A stretch of DNA of 64,000 nucleotides from positions 151,242 through 215,241 of the forward strand of contig NZ_JBHSLA010000006.1 of NCBI RefSeq assembly GCF_042657385.1, in the 5' to 3' direction. Within the stretch, counting starts at the first letter, position 1. Every line of letters begins with the position of its first letter. Under the pieces are notes generated by a model. The model was not told where the DNA came from and did not search any database. It saw nothing but the letters and a program-made list of their open reading frames with translations. This document shows positions 1-8,312 of the stretch, one piece after another. This DNA is from Algorimicrobium hallyeonense. Its GTDB lineage: Bacteria; Bacteroidota; Bacteroidia; Flavobacteriales; Flavobacteriaceae. Made by a program: the position numbers and the translations under genes.

Positions 1-63
1 CAAAAGAATAAAGACCGAGTAGATCACTATTCTTTTATCTTTTGTCTATCATCTTGAAATCAA

Positions 64-1503
64 ATGAACATTCAAAACTACATAAACGGAAAATTCATAC
101 CTCCCATTTCTAATGAGTGGATAGACAATTACAATCCTTCAAATGGTGAGATTTACGGACAAATTCCAAATTCATCAAAAGAAGATGTAGAAAACGCCTA
201 TATAGCTGCAAAATCAGCTTTCCCTAGTTGGTCTCAAACGACACTAGACGAACGTAGTCGCATTCTCATTAGAATTTCAGAAATACTAGAAGCCAACTTA
301 CAACAATTTGCAGAAGCCGAAAGTAAGGACAATGGCAAACCTATTTCTTTAGCTAAAGCCGTGGATATTCCTCGAGCCGCCAGTAACTTTCGTTTCTTTG
401 GAAATGCCATTACGCAATTTTCAAGTGAAAGCCATGAAAGCGTTGGTCAAGATGCGGTAAATTACACTTTACGTCAACCAATTGGTGTTGTGGGTTGTAT
501 TTCGCCATGGAATTTACCTTTGTATTTATTTACATGGAAAATTGCACCAGCTTTAGCTGCTGGCAATTGTGTGGTTGCCAAACCAAGTGAAGTCACTCCC
601 ATGACGGCTTATTTATTAGGAGAAATTTGCAACGAAGCAGGTTTACCTAAAGGCGTATTGAACATTGTTCATGGTTTGGGTGGTTCAACAGGTCAAGCTA
701 TTATTGAACATCCAGATATTAAGGCCATTTCATTTACTGGAGGCACCGCAACAGGCGCGCATATTGCCAAAGTAGCGGCGCCTATGTTTAAAAAATTATC
801 ATTGGAATTAGGTGGGAAAAACCCCAATATTATATTCGCAGATTGTGATTATAATGATATGCTGGACACAACTGTTCGGTCCTCATTTGCCAATCAAGGT
901 CAGATTTGTTTATGTGGTAGCAGAATTTTTGTAGAAGCGTCTATTTATGAAAAATTTAAAACTGATTTCGTTGCTAGAATACAAACTTTAAAAGTTGGAC
1001 ATCCATCAGAAGCCGCAACCAATATTGGTGCTTTGGTTTCCAAATCGCATCTTGAAAAAGTGATGGAATACATCCAAATTGCCAAAGACGAAAAGGGTAA
1101 AATTCTTTGCGGTGGAAATCAAGTCATTGTAGCAGGTTATGAAAATGGCTACTATTTAGAGCCTACTGTTATAGAAGTACCAACCGACGAATGCCGCGTG
1201 AATCAAGAAGAAATTTTTGGGCCAGTTGTTACCATCATGCCTTTCCAAACGGAAGATGCCGTATTACAAATGGCAAACAAAGTTAAATACGGTTTATCAG
1301 CGACACTGTGGACAAATAACTTAAAACGAACTATGCGTTTGAGTAATGAATTACAAGCTGGTATTGTTTGGGTGAATACGTGGATGATGCGTGATTTACG
1401 AACGCCTTTTGGGGGTGTAAAAGCCTCTGGTGTTGGTCGTGAAGGTGGCTTTGAAGCCTTACGCTTTTTTACGGAGGCGAAAAATGTTTGTATAAAGTAT
1501 TAA
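64..1503 (+). CDS. Aldehyde dehydrogenase, probable 2-aminomuconate 6-semialdehyde dehydrogenase
   Basis: This is a 479-residue NAD-dependent aldehyde dehydrogenase. The oxyanion Asn (N150 in PWNLP), K173 (VAKPSE), the FTGGTATG nucleotide loop near 225, the general base E248 (LELGGK) and the catalytic C282 (GQIC) are all present, so it should be active. The family includes 2-aminomuconate and 2-hydroxymuconate semialdehyde dehydrogenases. The nearby 3-hydroxyanthranilate dioxygenase and ACMS decarboxylase genes make oxidation of 2-aminomuconate 6-semialdehyde to 2-aminomuconate the likely step (NbaE-type); this substrate is inferred from context. It is probably cytosolic. It is the first complete gene of a tightly spaced cluster, and the next start lies 2 bp after its stop. 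Any promoter or earlier pathway genes lie to the left of the window. Confidence 0.9.
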   Translation: MNIQNYINGKFIPPISNEWIDNYNPSNGEIYGQIPNSSKEDVENAYIAAKSAFPSWSQTTLDERSRILIRISEILEANLQQFAEAESKDNGKPISLAKAVDIPRAASNFRFFGNAITQFSSESHESVGQDAVNYTLRQPIGVVGCISPWNLPLYLFTWKIAPALAAGNCVVAKPSEVTPMTAYLLGEICNEAGLPKGVLNIVHGLGGSTGQAIIEHPDIKAISFTGGTATGAHIAKVAAPMFKKLSLELGGKNPNIIFADCDYNDMLDTTVRSSFANQGQICLCGSRIFVEASIYEKFKTDFVARIQTLKVGHPSEAATNIGALVSKSHLEKVMEYIQIAKDEKGKILCGGNQVIVAGYENGYYLEPTVIEVPTDECRVNQEEIFGPVVTIMPFQTEDAVLQMANKVKYGLSATLWTNNLKRTMRLSNELQAGIVWVNTWMMRDLRTPFGGVKASGVGREGGFEALRFFTEAKNVCIKY

Positions 1504-1505
1504 AG

Positions 1506-2168
1506 ATGGGAATTGGCAGAAGAGAATTCACAAAATTAATTGGTTTAGCTCTGACAGGCGCAATAATCGATCCTCTTCAAGCAGTTGTGACTCATAATGA
1601 ATATTATATAAATAAAAAATTAGGAATCATGTTTACCATTCCTAAATCATGGGGTTTTGTTAAAATTAAAGATTTTGGCAAAATAAAAGACAAACAAATT
1701 CTTGATGGTTTTTATGAATCGATAAAAAATGAAGTTTATGAAGATTTAGGAAGTCCTATTTGTATTGTTACAAAATATTACGAAGACCTTCCCGAACATG
1801 ATGGCTTGTTTTCTCCTTCTATAATACTTAAAATAACACCTAAATCAGAGTTTGATAGTTATGGCCATAAGAATTTTGAAGAATTAATCCATATGTCAAG
1901 AAAAAATGACAACTCTGTTTTAAAAGATTATAAAATTGTTAATATTTATGTCCCTTACACATTAAATAATTGTCAATTTTTTGAAGATGACTCAGAATAT
2001 TTATTTGAACATAAAGAACTCAAAAAACCAATAAAAGTAGAACAAAAGAGCATTAAATTTGAACATCAAAATTTTTATTATCAGTTTAGTTGTCATCAGT
2101 CTTTAGAAATGAACGAAAAAGCCGATATTGAATTTGAAGCCTTTAAAAAAAGTATAAAATTAATATGA
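1506..2168 (+). CDS. Exported protein with a Tat-like signal, unknown function
   Basis: I do not recognise this 220-residue protein. The chosen ATG at 1506 lies 2 bp after the dehydrogenase stop. An in-frame ATG at 1488 would overlap that gene and add six residues. From 1506 the N-terminus reads MGIGRREFTKLIGLALTGA, a twin-arginine-like pattern (RR, F, K, then a short hydrophobic stretch). The rest is mixed alpha/beta, rich in Lys, Glu and aromatic residues, with no motif I can name. Its stop overlaps the next start in an ATGA, so it is almost certainly translated with the kynurenine-pathway enzymes. Why an exported protein sits inside a cytosolic catabolic operon is unclear. The Tat assignment rests on the motif only. 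Confidence 0.7.
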   Translation: MGIGRREFTKLIGLALTGAIIDPLQAVVTHNEYYINKKLGIMFTIPKSWGFVKIKDFGKIKDKQILDGFYESIKNEVYEDLGSPICIVTKYYEDLPEHDGLFSPSIILKITPKSEFDSYGHKNFEELIHMSRKNDNSVLKDYKIVNIYVPYTLNNCQFFEDDSEYLFEHKELKKPIKVEQKSIKFEHQNFYYQFSCHQSLEMNEKADIEFEAFKKSIKLI

Positions 2169-2947
2169 ATCTAAATCTAAACAACAAATACGCATTAGTT
2201 TGCGGTAGCACAGCAGGAATAGGAAAAGCAACAGCCATGGCACTTGCCAATGAAGGTGTTCAAGTTACCTTAATAGCTAGAAACGAAGACAAGCTAAAAG
2301 CTACTTTAGCAGACTTATCAGATCATAGAAACCACGATTATATAGTTGCCGATTTTTCAAACCCAGACGAATTGAAGTCAAAAGTTTCTGACTATATTTC
2401 AAAAAATCACGGATTCCATATATTGGTAAATAACACAGGTGGACCAGCCGGAGGCCCCGTTTTTATGGCAGATTTGGACGAATTTCAAAAAGCATTCACA
2501 CAACATTTAAAATGTAATCATGTGCTAGCCCAAACGGTTGTTCCTTTTATGAAAGAAGCTGGTTATGGTAGAATTATAAATGTTATTTCTACATCCGTTA
2601 AGCAACCTCTTGATGGGTTAGGTGTTAGTAACACCATTCGTGGCGCTGTTGCCAATTGGAGTAAAACCCTTGCCAATGAGTTAGGACAATTTGGAATTAC
2701 GGTGAATAACGTGCTTCCTGGTGCGACTGGAACGGAAAGATTGACAGAGATTATTAAAAACAAATCAGCTAAATCCGGAAATAGCGAAGAAGAAGCTGCC
2801 AACGCAATGAAACAAGCCGTTCCAGCTAAACGTTTTGCCAAACCTGAAGAGTTAGCTGATGCTATTACCTTCTTGGCCAGCGAGCGCGCTAGTTATATTA
2901 ATGGCATTAATCTTCCTGTTGATGGCGGACGAACTAAAAGTCTTTAA
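2165..2947 (+). CDS. Short-chain dehydrogenase/reductase-like protein lacking the YxxxK catalytic pair
   Basis: This 260-residue protein has the classical SDR Rossmann fold: the glycine motif GSTAGIG (14-20), NNTGG (89-93) in place of NNAG, and the PVDGG-type C-terminal region. It resembles FabG-like 3-oxoacyl-ACP reductases overall. The catalytic stretch is unusual. After Ser142 the expected Tyr and Lys positions are Ser155 and Arg159 (SNTIR instead of YxxxK). A BKR-like SDR subgroup with an imperfect catalytic tetrad is known, and this protein fits it. It may bind NAD(P) without normal SDR chemistry, or use a different mechanism. Its start overlaps the preceding gene by 4 bp and it is embedded in the kynurenine cluster, so a role in that pathway is likely but not assigned. 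Confidence 0.85.
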   Translation: MNLNLNNKYALVCGSTAGIGKATAMALANEGVQVTLIARNEDKLKATLADLSDHRNHDYIVADFSNPDELKSKVSDYISKNHGFHILVNNTGGPAGGPVFMADLDEFQKAFTQHLKCNHVLAQTVVPFMKEAGYGRIINVISTSVKQPLDGLGVSNTIRGAVANWSKTLANELGQFGITVNNVLPGATGTERLTEIIKNKSAKSGNSEEEAANAMKQAVPAKRFAKPEELADAITFLASERASYINGINLPVDGGRTKSL

Positions 2948-2950
2948 AAA

Positions 2951-3406
2951 ATGATTAAGACCTTTTATATCACAATAGTTTTCATGCTTTTTTCAGGAAT
3001 AGGTCATGCCCAATATACGCTGAAAAACTATTCCAATGCAGAAATTGATAAACTGCCAATAGTTAAAGAAATTGCTAATTGGATTCAGTATAATCAAATT
3101 GATAATGTGATACCTTTATTAGCCAATAAAAATATTATTGATCAGACGTATTTAGATTCAGAAACCACATTTTTATCCCTCGAGTATACTAGAGATCGAA
3201 TTGATTCCAATACGCATACCACTGTAGTCGATGATCGTAACATTGTTTGGTATGAACGCAACTTTTATAAAAACAGTAAATCGAAATTAAAACCACGCTA
3301 TCAAATTTACTTTACCGTAGAATTTAGTAACGATTCTTATAGGATAATTGATCTTCGATTTGGCAAGAAGAAAAAAATAAACACGAGTGAATATGATACA
3401 AATTGA
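2951..3406 (+). CDS. Exported protein of unknown function
   Basis: This is a 151-residue protein with a clear Sec signal peptide (about residues 1-20, ending GHAQ). The mature part is small, hydrophilic and rich in Tyr and Asn, with a Lys-rich tail. It has no motif I can name; the size and mixed alpha/beta pattern would allow an NTF2-like fold, but this is a guess. It starts 3 bp after the SDR stop, so it belongs to the same transcript. It is the second exported protein interleaved with the kynurenine-pathway enzymes. Confidence 0.65.
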   Translation: MIKTFYITIVFMLFSGIGHAQYTLKNYSNAEIDKLPIVKEIANWIQYNQIDNVIPLLANKNIIDQTYLDSETTFLSLEYTRDRIDSNTHTTVVDDRNIVWYERNFYKNSKSKLKPRYQIYFTVEFSNDSYRIIDLRFGKKKKINTSEYDTN

Positions 3407-3454
3407 TGCCAAAGTTTGTAACTTTATATCATTCATTTCTTAAAAAAACACAAA

Positions 3455-3991
3455 ATGAGCACCATATTTCCACCTATTAATTTTAAAGCATGGATAGAAG
3501 AAAACAGACATCTTTTAAAACCACCAGTTGGCAATAAAGTTGTTTGGAAAGATGGCGATTTCATTGTGATGGTCGTGGGCGGCCCAAACAACCGAAAGGA
3601 CTACCATTATAACGAAACACCTGAATTCTTTTACCAAATAGAAGGTGACATGGTTTTAAAGGTTATAGAAAATGGCAAACCAAAAGATATTCATATAAAC
3701 GAAGGAGACATTTTCCTACTACCGCCAAAAGTGCCGCATTCTCCACAACGAGGTGCCAACACCGTGGGATTAGTAATTGAATATCCTCGAGAAAAAGGTA
3801 TTCAAGATGCCTTACTTTGGTTCTGCGAAAACTGCACCACTAAATTATACGAAGAGGATTTTACCGTTGAGAATATTGAAACGGATATGCCTGTAATTTT
3901 TGATAAATACTACGGCGATCAAGCCAAACGAACATGTCCTAATTGTGGCGAAACCATGGAGCCACCAAAAAAAGTACAGATAGAAGACTAA
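3455..3991 (+). CDS. nbaC: 3-hydroxyanthranilate 3,4-dioxygenase
   Basis: This is a 178-residue cupin that opens the ring of 3-hydroxyanthranilate to 2-amino-3-carboxymuconate semialdehyde, using Fe(II) and O2. The iron ligands known from the bacterial enzyme are present at the same positions: H51, E57 and H95. The substrate-binding R47 and R99 are also in place. A C-terminal rubredoxin-like metal site is visible as CENC (124-127) and CPNC (161-164), typical of the bacterial form. The length matches the family. It lies 48 bp after the preceding exported protein and 3 bp before the ACMS decarboxylase gene, which performs the next step. A 7-of-8 match to the Bacteroidetes -7 element (TAACTTTA, 3419-3426) just upstream could be an internal promoter, but no good -33 element was seen. 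Confidence 0.95.
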   Translation: MSTIFPPINFKAWIEENRHLLKPPVGNKVVWKDGDFIVMVVGGPNNRKDYHYNETPEFFYQIEGDMVLKVIENGKPKDIHINEGDIFLLPPKVPHSPQRGANTVGLVIEYPREKGIQDALLWFCENCTTKLYEEDFTVENIETDMPVIFDKYYGDQAKRTCPNCGETMEPPKKVQIED

Positions 3992-3994
3992 ATT

Positions 3995-5077
3995 ATGAAA
4001 CGAAAACTTCGAATTAACGGCCACTCACACCTACTTCCCTATCCAGAGGAAATTCCCCAATTTATGCAAGACAAGGGTATTTTCTGGGTAGATAAAGACC
4101 GGAAATTTATGCTTCAGAAAGATTGGAACAGACCCATTACGGATTCTAGTTTCTTTTTAGATGAAAAGTTAGCATGGATGGAGCGTTTTAAAATAGACCA
4201 CGCCGTAGTTTTAAATTTATCGCAGTTATACGGAAATGGTTTACGTGTGGAAGAAATGCGAAAAGCCTTGCGTTTTCAAAATGATTTTAATGCGAAAGCA
4301 CAACGCGAAAACCCAAGTAAATTTACCTGTGGTTTTGTTGTTCACCCTGGTTTTGTAGAAGGTGCCTGTTGGGAAATTGAACGTTGTGTGGAAGAACTAG
4401 GCATGCAATTGCTCTGCTTACCAACCCACTATATGGATACCATTGGTACGTGGCGTTGTATTTTTGATGAAGAAAATGAGCCCATTTTTGAATTGGCCAA
4501 TAAATATAATTTAGCCGTAGAAATTCATCCTTATGATGGTGAAAAGTTCATCAAGTTAGAAAACACCTCTTGGCGTTTTCACTTAATTTGGATGTTGGCG
4601 CAATGCGCGGATGCCTATCATTTTTTAACCTTAAATGGGTACCAAGATAAGTTCCCAAATATGCGAACCTGTTTTGCACATGGTGGCCAATTAGCACAAA
4701 TTAATTTAGGCCGCCGAATTCAAGGGTTTGATGGCAGACCAGATTTATTTGAAGGCAAAAGTCACCCGAGAAAAGCCGTTGGACATAAAAACATCTTTTT
4801 TGATACTTTGGTTCATGATACTGGTGGCCTGCAATTATTAATAAAAAATCAAGGCTCCAAACAAGTGTTAATGGGACTTGATGATCCCTATCCACTAGGC
4901 GAAATGGAAAGTGAAAAACAATCGTCCTATCCCGGAAAGATTTTAGATCTGGCCATGGAACAAAAAATAATTTCAGAAACCGAACGCGATGCCATTTGGG
5001 AAGACAACGTTATCCAGTGGTTGTGTGGTGATGATGAAATAGCGAAACAGAAATTAGTCAACCGGATTTTAGGATAA
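3995..5077 (+). CDS. nbaD: 2-amino-3-carboxymuconate-6-semialdehyde decarboxylase (ACMSD)
   Basis: This 360-residue amidohydrolase-superfamily enzyme removes CO2 from the unstable product of 3-hydroxyanthranilate dioxygenase, steering it away from quinolinate and towards 2-aminomuconate semialdehyde. The zinc ligands expected for ACMSD are visible: H10 and H12 (HSH), H178 (EIHPYD), H229 (FAHGG, also catalytic) and D296 (GLDDPYP). The length is slightly above the Pseudomonas enzyme because of an insertion near the N-terminus. It begins 3 bp after nbaC. Together with the dehydrogenase at 64 these genes give the 3-hydroxyanthranilate to 2-aminomuconate route of tryptophan breakdown. Confidence 0.92.
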   Translation: MKRKLRINGHSHLLPYPEEIPQFMQDKGIFWVDKDRKFMLQKDWNRPITDSSFFLDEKLAWMERFKIDHAVVLNLSQLYGNGLRVEEMRKALRFQNDFNAKAQRENPSKFTCGFVVHPGFVEGACWEIERCVEELGMQLLCLPTHYMDTIGTWRCIFDEENEPIFELANKYNLAVEIHPYDGEKFIKLENTSWRFHLIWMLAQCADAYHFLTLNGYQDKFPNMRTCFAHGGQLAQINLGRRIQGFDGRPDLFEGKSHPRKAVGHKNIFFDTLVHDTGGLQLLIKNQGSKQVLMGLDDPYPLGEMESEKQSSYPGKILDLAMEQKIISETERDAIWEDNVIQWLCGDDEIAKQKLVNRILG

Positions 5078-5140
5078 ATTGCCACTATAATCAAGCAAGC
5101 AGCTCAACAACAAACAACTCGCAACAGTTAACAATAAAAC

Positions 5141-5785
5141 ATGCATTTCCTTTCAGAAGATTTAGATACCTATGTGGTAAACCATTCGGAAAACGAACCT
5201 GAATTACTACAACAGTTAACACGAGAAACCTACCAAAAAATTTTGCAACCACGCATGTTAAGTGGGCATTACCAAGGTCGCGTGTTAAGTATGATTTCTA
5301 AATTAATCAACCCAAAAACCATTTTGGAAATTGGCACTTATACCGGGTATTCCGCTTTGTGTTTAGCAGAAGGCATGCAAAAGGAAGGCGAACTTCATAC
5401 CATTGATATTAACGAAGAGCTTGTTGATTTTCAGCGCAAATATTTTGATAAATCTGAATTTGGAGCGCAAATTCATCAGCATTTAGGAAACGCCTTGGAT
5501 ATTATTCCAACACTCAATAAAACCTACGATTTGGTTTTTATAGATGCCGATAAGGAAAACTATTCTGCGTATTTTGAACTGATTATAGAGCGTTTAAATC
5601 CTGGAGGCATCATCTTGTCAGACAATGTACTTTGGAGTGGTAAAATACTCGATACAAGCTTTAAAAAGGACGACACATCCACTCCGGCTTTAATTGCATA
5701 TAACACATTGCTTAAAAACGATCCATGTGTAGAAACTGTTTTATTACCCATTCGTGATGGGTTAACGATTAGCAGAAAAAAATAA
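5141..5785 (+). CDS. SAM-dependent O-methyltransferase (caffeoyl-CoA/catechol type)
   Basis: This is a 214-residue class I methyltransferase of the cation-dependent O-methyltransferase family. The SAM-binding motif I is EIGTYTG (63-69) with the acidic D89 following. The metal-binding set of the family is visible as D135 (FIDADK) and D161-N162 (LSDNVLW). The usual substrates of the family are catechols or other vicinal diols; the true substrate here is unknown. It lies 63 bp after the ACMSD gene on the same strand and may be read from the same transcript, although the gap leaves room for a separate promoter. Confidence 0.9.
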   Translation: MHFLSEDLDTYVVNHSENEPELLQQLTRETYQKILQPRMLSGHYQGRVLSMISKLINPKTILEIGTYTGYSALCLAEGMQKEGELHTIDINEELVDFQRKYFDKSEFGAQIHQHLGNALDIIPTLNKTYDLVFIDADKENYSAYFELIIERLNPGGIILSDNVLWSGKILDTSFKKDDTSTPALIAYNTLLKNDPCVETVLLPIRDGLTISRKK

Positions 5786-5894
5786 TAATTCACGACATTT
5801 AAAAATGTAAAGCACTTCCCATAAAAGGAGCCTAAATTTTTTGATTAATGTCATTTCTACATACTAATATCTATTATAATCCAACAAAACAACC

Positions 5895-7034
5895 ATGTTT
5901 GAGAATACGGAAAATAACAGCTTTTGGAAGACAGGCAACGGTAAAGATTTTCTAGTTTGGGCCAATATCCATGAAGAAAATTTAATATCTAATTATAGCA
6001 CTCAATTATTTCTTCAGTACGATGATGAGCTAGAAACATTAACAAAAGGGTGGTTAGAAAATGGTGATTTTAAAACCATCATGAAATCTTTACACCAGAA
6101 TCATGAAAATAAGAACCTACCTTTAAACTATCTGAAATTTAAAAATAATTTGTACCATGTCCCAAATTGGGTTGATTTCGATTTAATTCAAGCAGGCTGT
6201 AAACTTTCAGAAAGAAGTGGTCTAAACGGACTCTTGGTTTTACGCAACTTTGCCCTTTTAGGTGGTTATAATTTTGCAAACCTAACCAAGCCTTTAGTTG
6301 CTACTGGATCTTTAGAAAAGGGAGCCGCTAACCGCCTTTATAACACACTCAATTTTTGGGTTGAAGTTAGTAGAAGCGATAAAAATGCACATGACAAGCG
6401 CTTAAATGCATGCATGCAAACGCGCTTAATTCATTCTGCCTCGCGCTTAATGATTCAAAAAAAACATCCAGAATGGAATAAAGATTGCTATGGCGAGCCC
6501 ATTAATTATGCCGATATGATTGCTACGAACATTGCTTTCACGGTTTACTACTTATATGGATTACAAAAATTAAATTTCAACTATTCTGAAAAGGAAGAAT
6601 TAGGCGTTTTCCACCTATGGAAATACGTAACCTATCTTTTAGGTGTTCCAAAGGAACTTATTCCGAACAATAAAATAGAAGCTTTAAGTTTCTTTCATTT
6701 TTGGACTAAATACCAAGGGCAACCAGACGAAGATGCTATTAAACTCTCCGAGTCGTTGTTAAATGAAAACACCCCTATAAGTATGTTTAAGTTAGATATT
6801 ATTAAACGAAATATGGGATATATTCATAAAAGTATTTCTAATTATTTAATTGATGGCAACATCCGGCAAAACTTAAATATACCAGAGGTCCGATTTAAGA
6901 ATATCATTCCGAAAGCCGTGCAATTGAAGAATCAATTAATTATAAACACAGAACGGGAAATTCAGGAAGGAAGAGCAAATCAGAAAAGTATATTGAATGA
7001 TTATAAAAATGCCATCACTCAACAGGTCATTTAA
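5895..7034 (+). CDS. Oxygenase MpaB-family / DUF2236 protein
   Basis: This 379-residue protein matches the DUF2236 (MpaB / latex-clearing-protein-like) family. The recognisable part is around residues 160-190, where the family motif appears as RLIHSASR (R177, H180, R184); the His of this motif is the candidate haem ligand by analogy with Lcp. Members are often haem-dependent oxygenases, but most have no known substrate. No signal peptide is seen, so it is probably cytosolic. It stands alone, 109 bp after the O-methyltransferase. The family call is reasonably secure; the activity is not established. Confidence 0.75.
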   Translation: MFENTENNSFWKTGNGKDFLVWANIHEENLISNYSTQLFLQYDDELETLTKGWLENGDFKTIMKSLHQNHENKNLPLNYLKFKNNLYHVPNWVDFDLIQAGCKLSERSGLNGLLVLRNFALLGGYNFANLTKPLVATGSLEKGAANRLYNTLNFWVEVSRSDKNAHDKRLNACMQTRLIHSASRLMIQKKHPEWNKDCYGEPINYADMIATNIAFTVYYLYGLQKLNFNYSEKEELGVFHLWKYVTYLLGVPKELIPNNKIEALSFFHFWTKYQGQPDEDAIKLSESLLNENTPISMFKLDIIKRNMGYIHKSISNYLIDGNIRQNLNIPEVRFKNIIPKAVQLKNQLIINTEREIQEGRANQKSILNDYKNAITQQVI

Positions 7035-7280
7035 AATTCTAAATACAACATTTAGAAAATTATCCTCTCGTGGAATATTCTTAATAGCAATTCATGATGG
7101 AGTTATGAACTAGTAGCAAGGTCTATAAACCTATTTATCCTGCAAGCTATCGGAAATAAATTGCTATATTTAATTTTACCTAACTTGGTTGCTATAATAA
7201 ACAAACCAGCGCATCAATTTGCATGTAATGTGGATGTGTAGTCTGGATTCTAATTTAGCACCTTTATAAATTATGTTTTT

Positions 7281-7505
7281 ATGAAATTAAACTTATTGTC
7301 CTGTGAAGCTCAAAGACCAGACAGACGAGCGATAGCCAAATGTATGGTTGAGATTTCAAAAAACATATCTGAATCTCTAGCTAATGAACTCACCGATATC
7401 CTATTAGAAGGCGATGCTGTTGCTATTGCCGTATCTGATAAAAACTCGGGTTCGGCATTAAGAGCTTTGCGAAAATTGGATATTGATTATGAGATTATAG
7501 AGTAA
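7281..7505 (+). CDS. Small conserved-looking protein, possible L7/L12 C-terminal-like fold
   Basis: This is a 74-residue protein that starts MKLNLLSC and ends in an acidic YEIIE tail. The order helix, helix, strand, helix, strand and the ending resemble the C-terminal domain of ribosomal protein L7/L12, but I cannot confirm homology. No signal peptide or membrane segment is seen. It is isolated: 246 bp of non-coding sequence precede it, with no recognisable promoter. I call it a gene because codon use looks like its neighbours and the amino-acid pattern is protein-like; the function is unknown. Confidence 0.6.
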   Translation: MKLNLLSCEAQRPDRRAIAKCMVEISKNISESLANELTDILLEGDAVAIAVSDKNSGSALRALRKLDIDYEIIE

Positions 7506-7653
7506 GTTTATAATTCGTAATAGCTTATCATTTAGCAGAATAGTTAAAACTTGACTTTCTTAAAAAAATTAACGAACTTCGTTTACAACTGATATAAAAC
7601 ATTCAAACGATTTCATATCATAACGTTGTGCCTCATTTAAAAAACTGAACTAA

Positions 7654-8136
7654 TTGAAGATATTTCCCGAAAAAAAGTATTTAATTGACTTAAAGAATGA
7701 GAGTTCGAAAACTCTTTCCGACTTGCAGAAGGAAACTTTGTCGGACGAACAATTTATTGTGAAATGGAATAAAATATTTATCGGAAAGGTTAGTCAAAAT
7801 GGCTTTGAAATAAAATTAGCAAAAAGAATATTTGGCTCATTTTGTGTCGTGAAAGGAAAAATAGAAAACAAAAATGGAATGTTGGAAATTCAAATCAGTA
7901 AAATATATAAACTGCTTTTAAGGATTTTAGTTTTATTTCTCATTTCGGGATTTGTTATTTCATTAATTCGGGGCGAATTCGAAACTTCATTAAAAATCAT
8001 TCTACTCATTTTGGGTTATAGGCTTTTAATTATTGAATTTTGGTTCAGAATGAATTCAAAAAAAAGCATGAATGAATTGACAAAGGTCATCGGAATAATT
8101 AAACAAGAAAAAAACAAGGCACAACATAGTATATAA
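7654..8136 (+). CDS. Lone small membrane protein, unknown function (TTG start)
   Basis: This 160-residue protein has a hydrophilic first part and two predicted transmembrane segments at roughly 88-105 and 113-133, followed by a Lys-rich tail. It begins with TTG at 7654, directly after an in-frame TAA at 7651-7653, and there is no nearby upstream ATG. It is unrelated to its neighbours. The 8-bp inverted repeat GTTGTGCC (7625-7632) / GGCACAAC (8118-8125) brackets the gene, the right copy lying within its last codons. A structured repeat follows at 8161-8231. This suggests a recently acquired accessory gene. Function unknown. Confidence 0.6.
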   Translation: MKIFPEKKYLIDLKNESSKTLSDLQKETLSDEQFIVKWNKIFIGKVSQNGFEIKLAKRIFGSFCVVKGKIENKNGMLEIQISKIYKLLLRILVLFLISGFVISLIRGEFETSLKIILLILGYRLLIIEFWFRMNSKKSMNELTKVIGIIKQEKNKAQHSI

Positions 8137-8160
8137 AAAATTGCTATTTTGTGCTTAACC

Positions 8161-8231
8161 AATGTTAGTTGCTTTGTTTGCTTGCATCTGATTTTCCTTC
8201 GGAAAATCCTCGCACACAAACACGCAACATT
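8161..8231. repeat. Structured hairpin repeat, copy 1
   Basis: This is a 71-bp imperfect palindrome. Outer arms (AATGTT, TTGC and TTGTTTG against CAAACA, GCAAC and AACATT) surround an internal loop and a perfect inner stem of 8 bp with a 3-nt loop at 8190-8208 (GATTTTCC, TTC, GGAAAATC). A second copy with the same architecture lies at about 55910-55965. Between copies the loop-closing pair changes from C-G to G-C and the loop from TTC to GAA, while the flanking TTTGCTT, ATCT, CTC and CAAA blocks are kept. Such compensatory change supports a selected fold in DNA or RNA. It lies just after the lone gene at 7654. Confidence 0.7.
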
Positions 8232-8312
8232 TCATATACGTAAACGTAAACGAAACTGAAAAATTATAATAAAGAAAATGCTTATCTAATAAAGTAAAGA
8301 CCCAATATTCTT

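Noticed and set aside
2..36. An 8-bp inverted repeat (AAAAGAAT / ATTCTTTT) at the left edge as a terminator
   Set aside because: The loop is 19 nt, there is no GC core and it is A/T-rich enough to arise by chance.
1488..1505. An earlier start for the Tat-like protein at 1488
   Set aside because: It overlaps the dehydrogenase end and adds residues ahead of the RR motif that do not fit a Tat signal as well as 1506.
7035..7280. tRNA or other RNA gene in the gap before 7281
   Set aside because: No T-loop or acceptor-stem pattern could be found, and the sequence has no stable palindromes.
8161..8231. Integron attC site
   Set aside because: The palindrome does not have the RYYYAAC and GTTRRRY ends, and no integron integrase gene is in the window.
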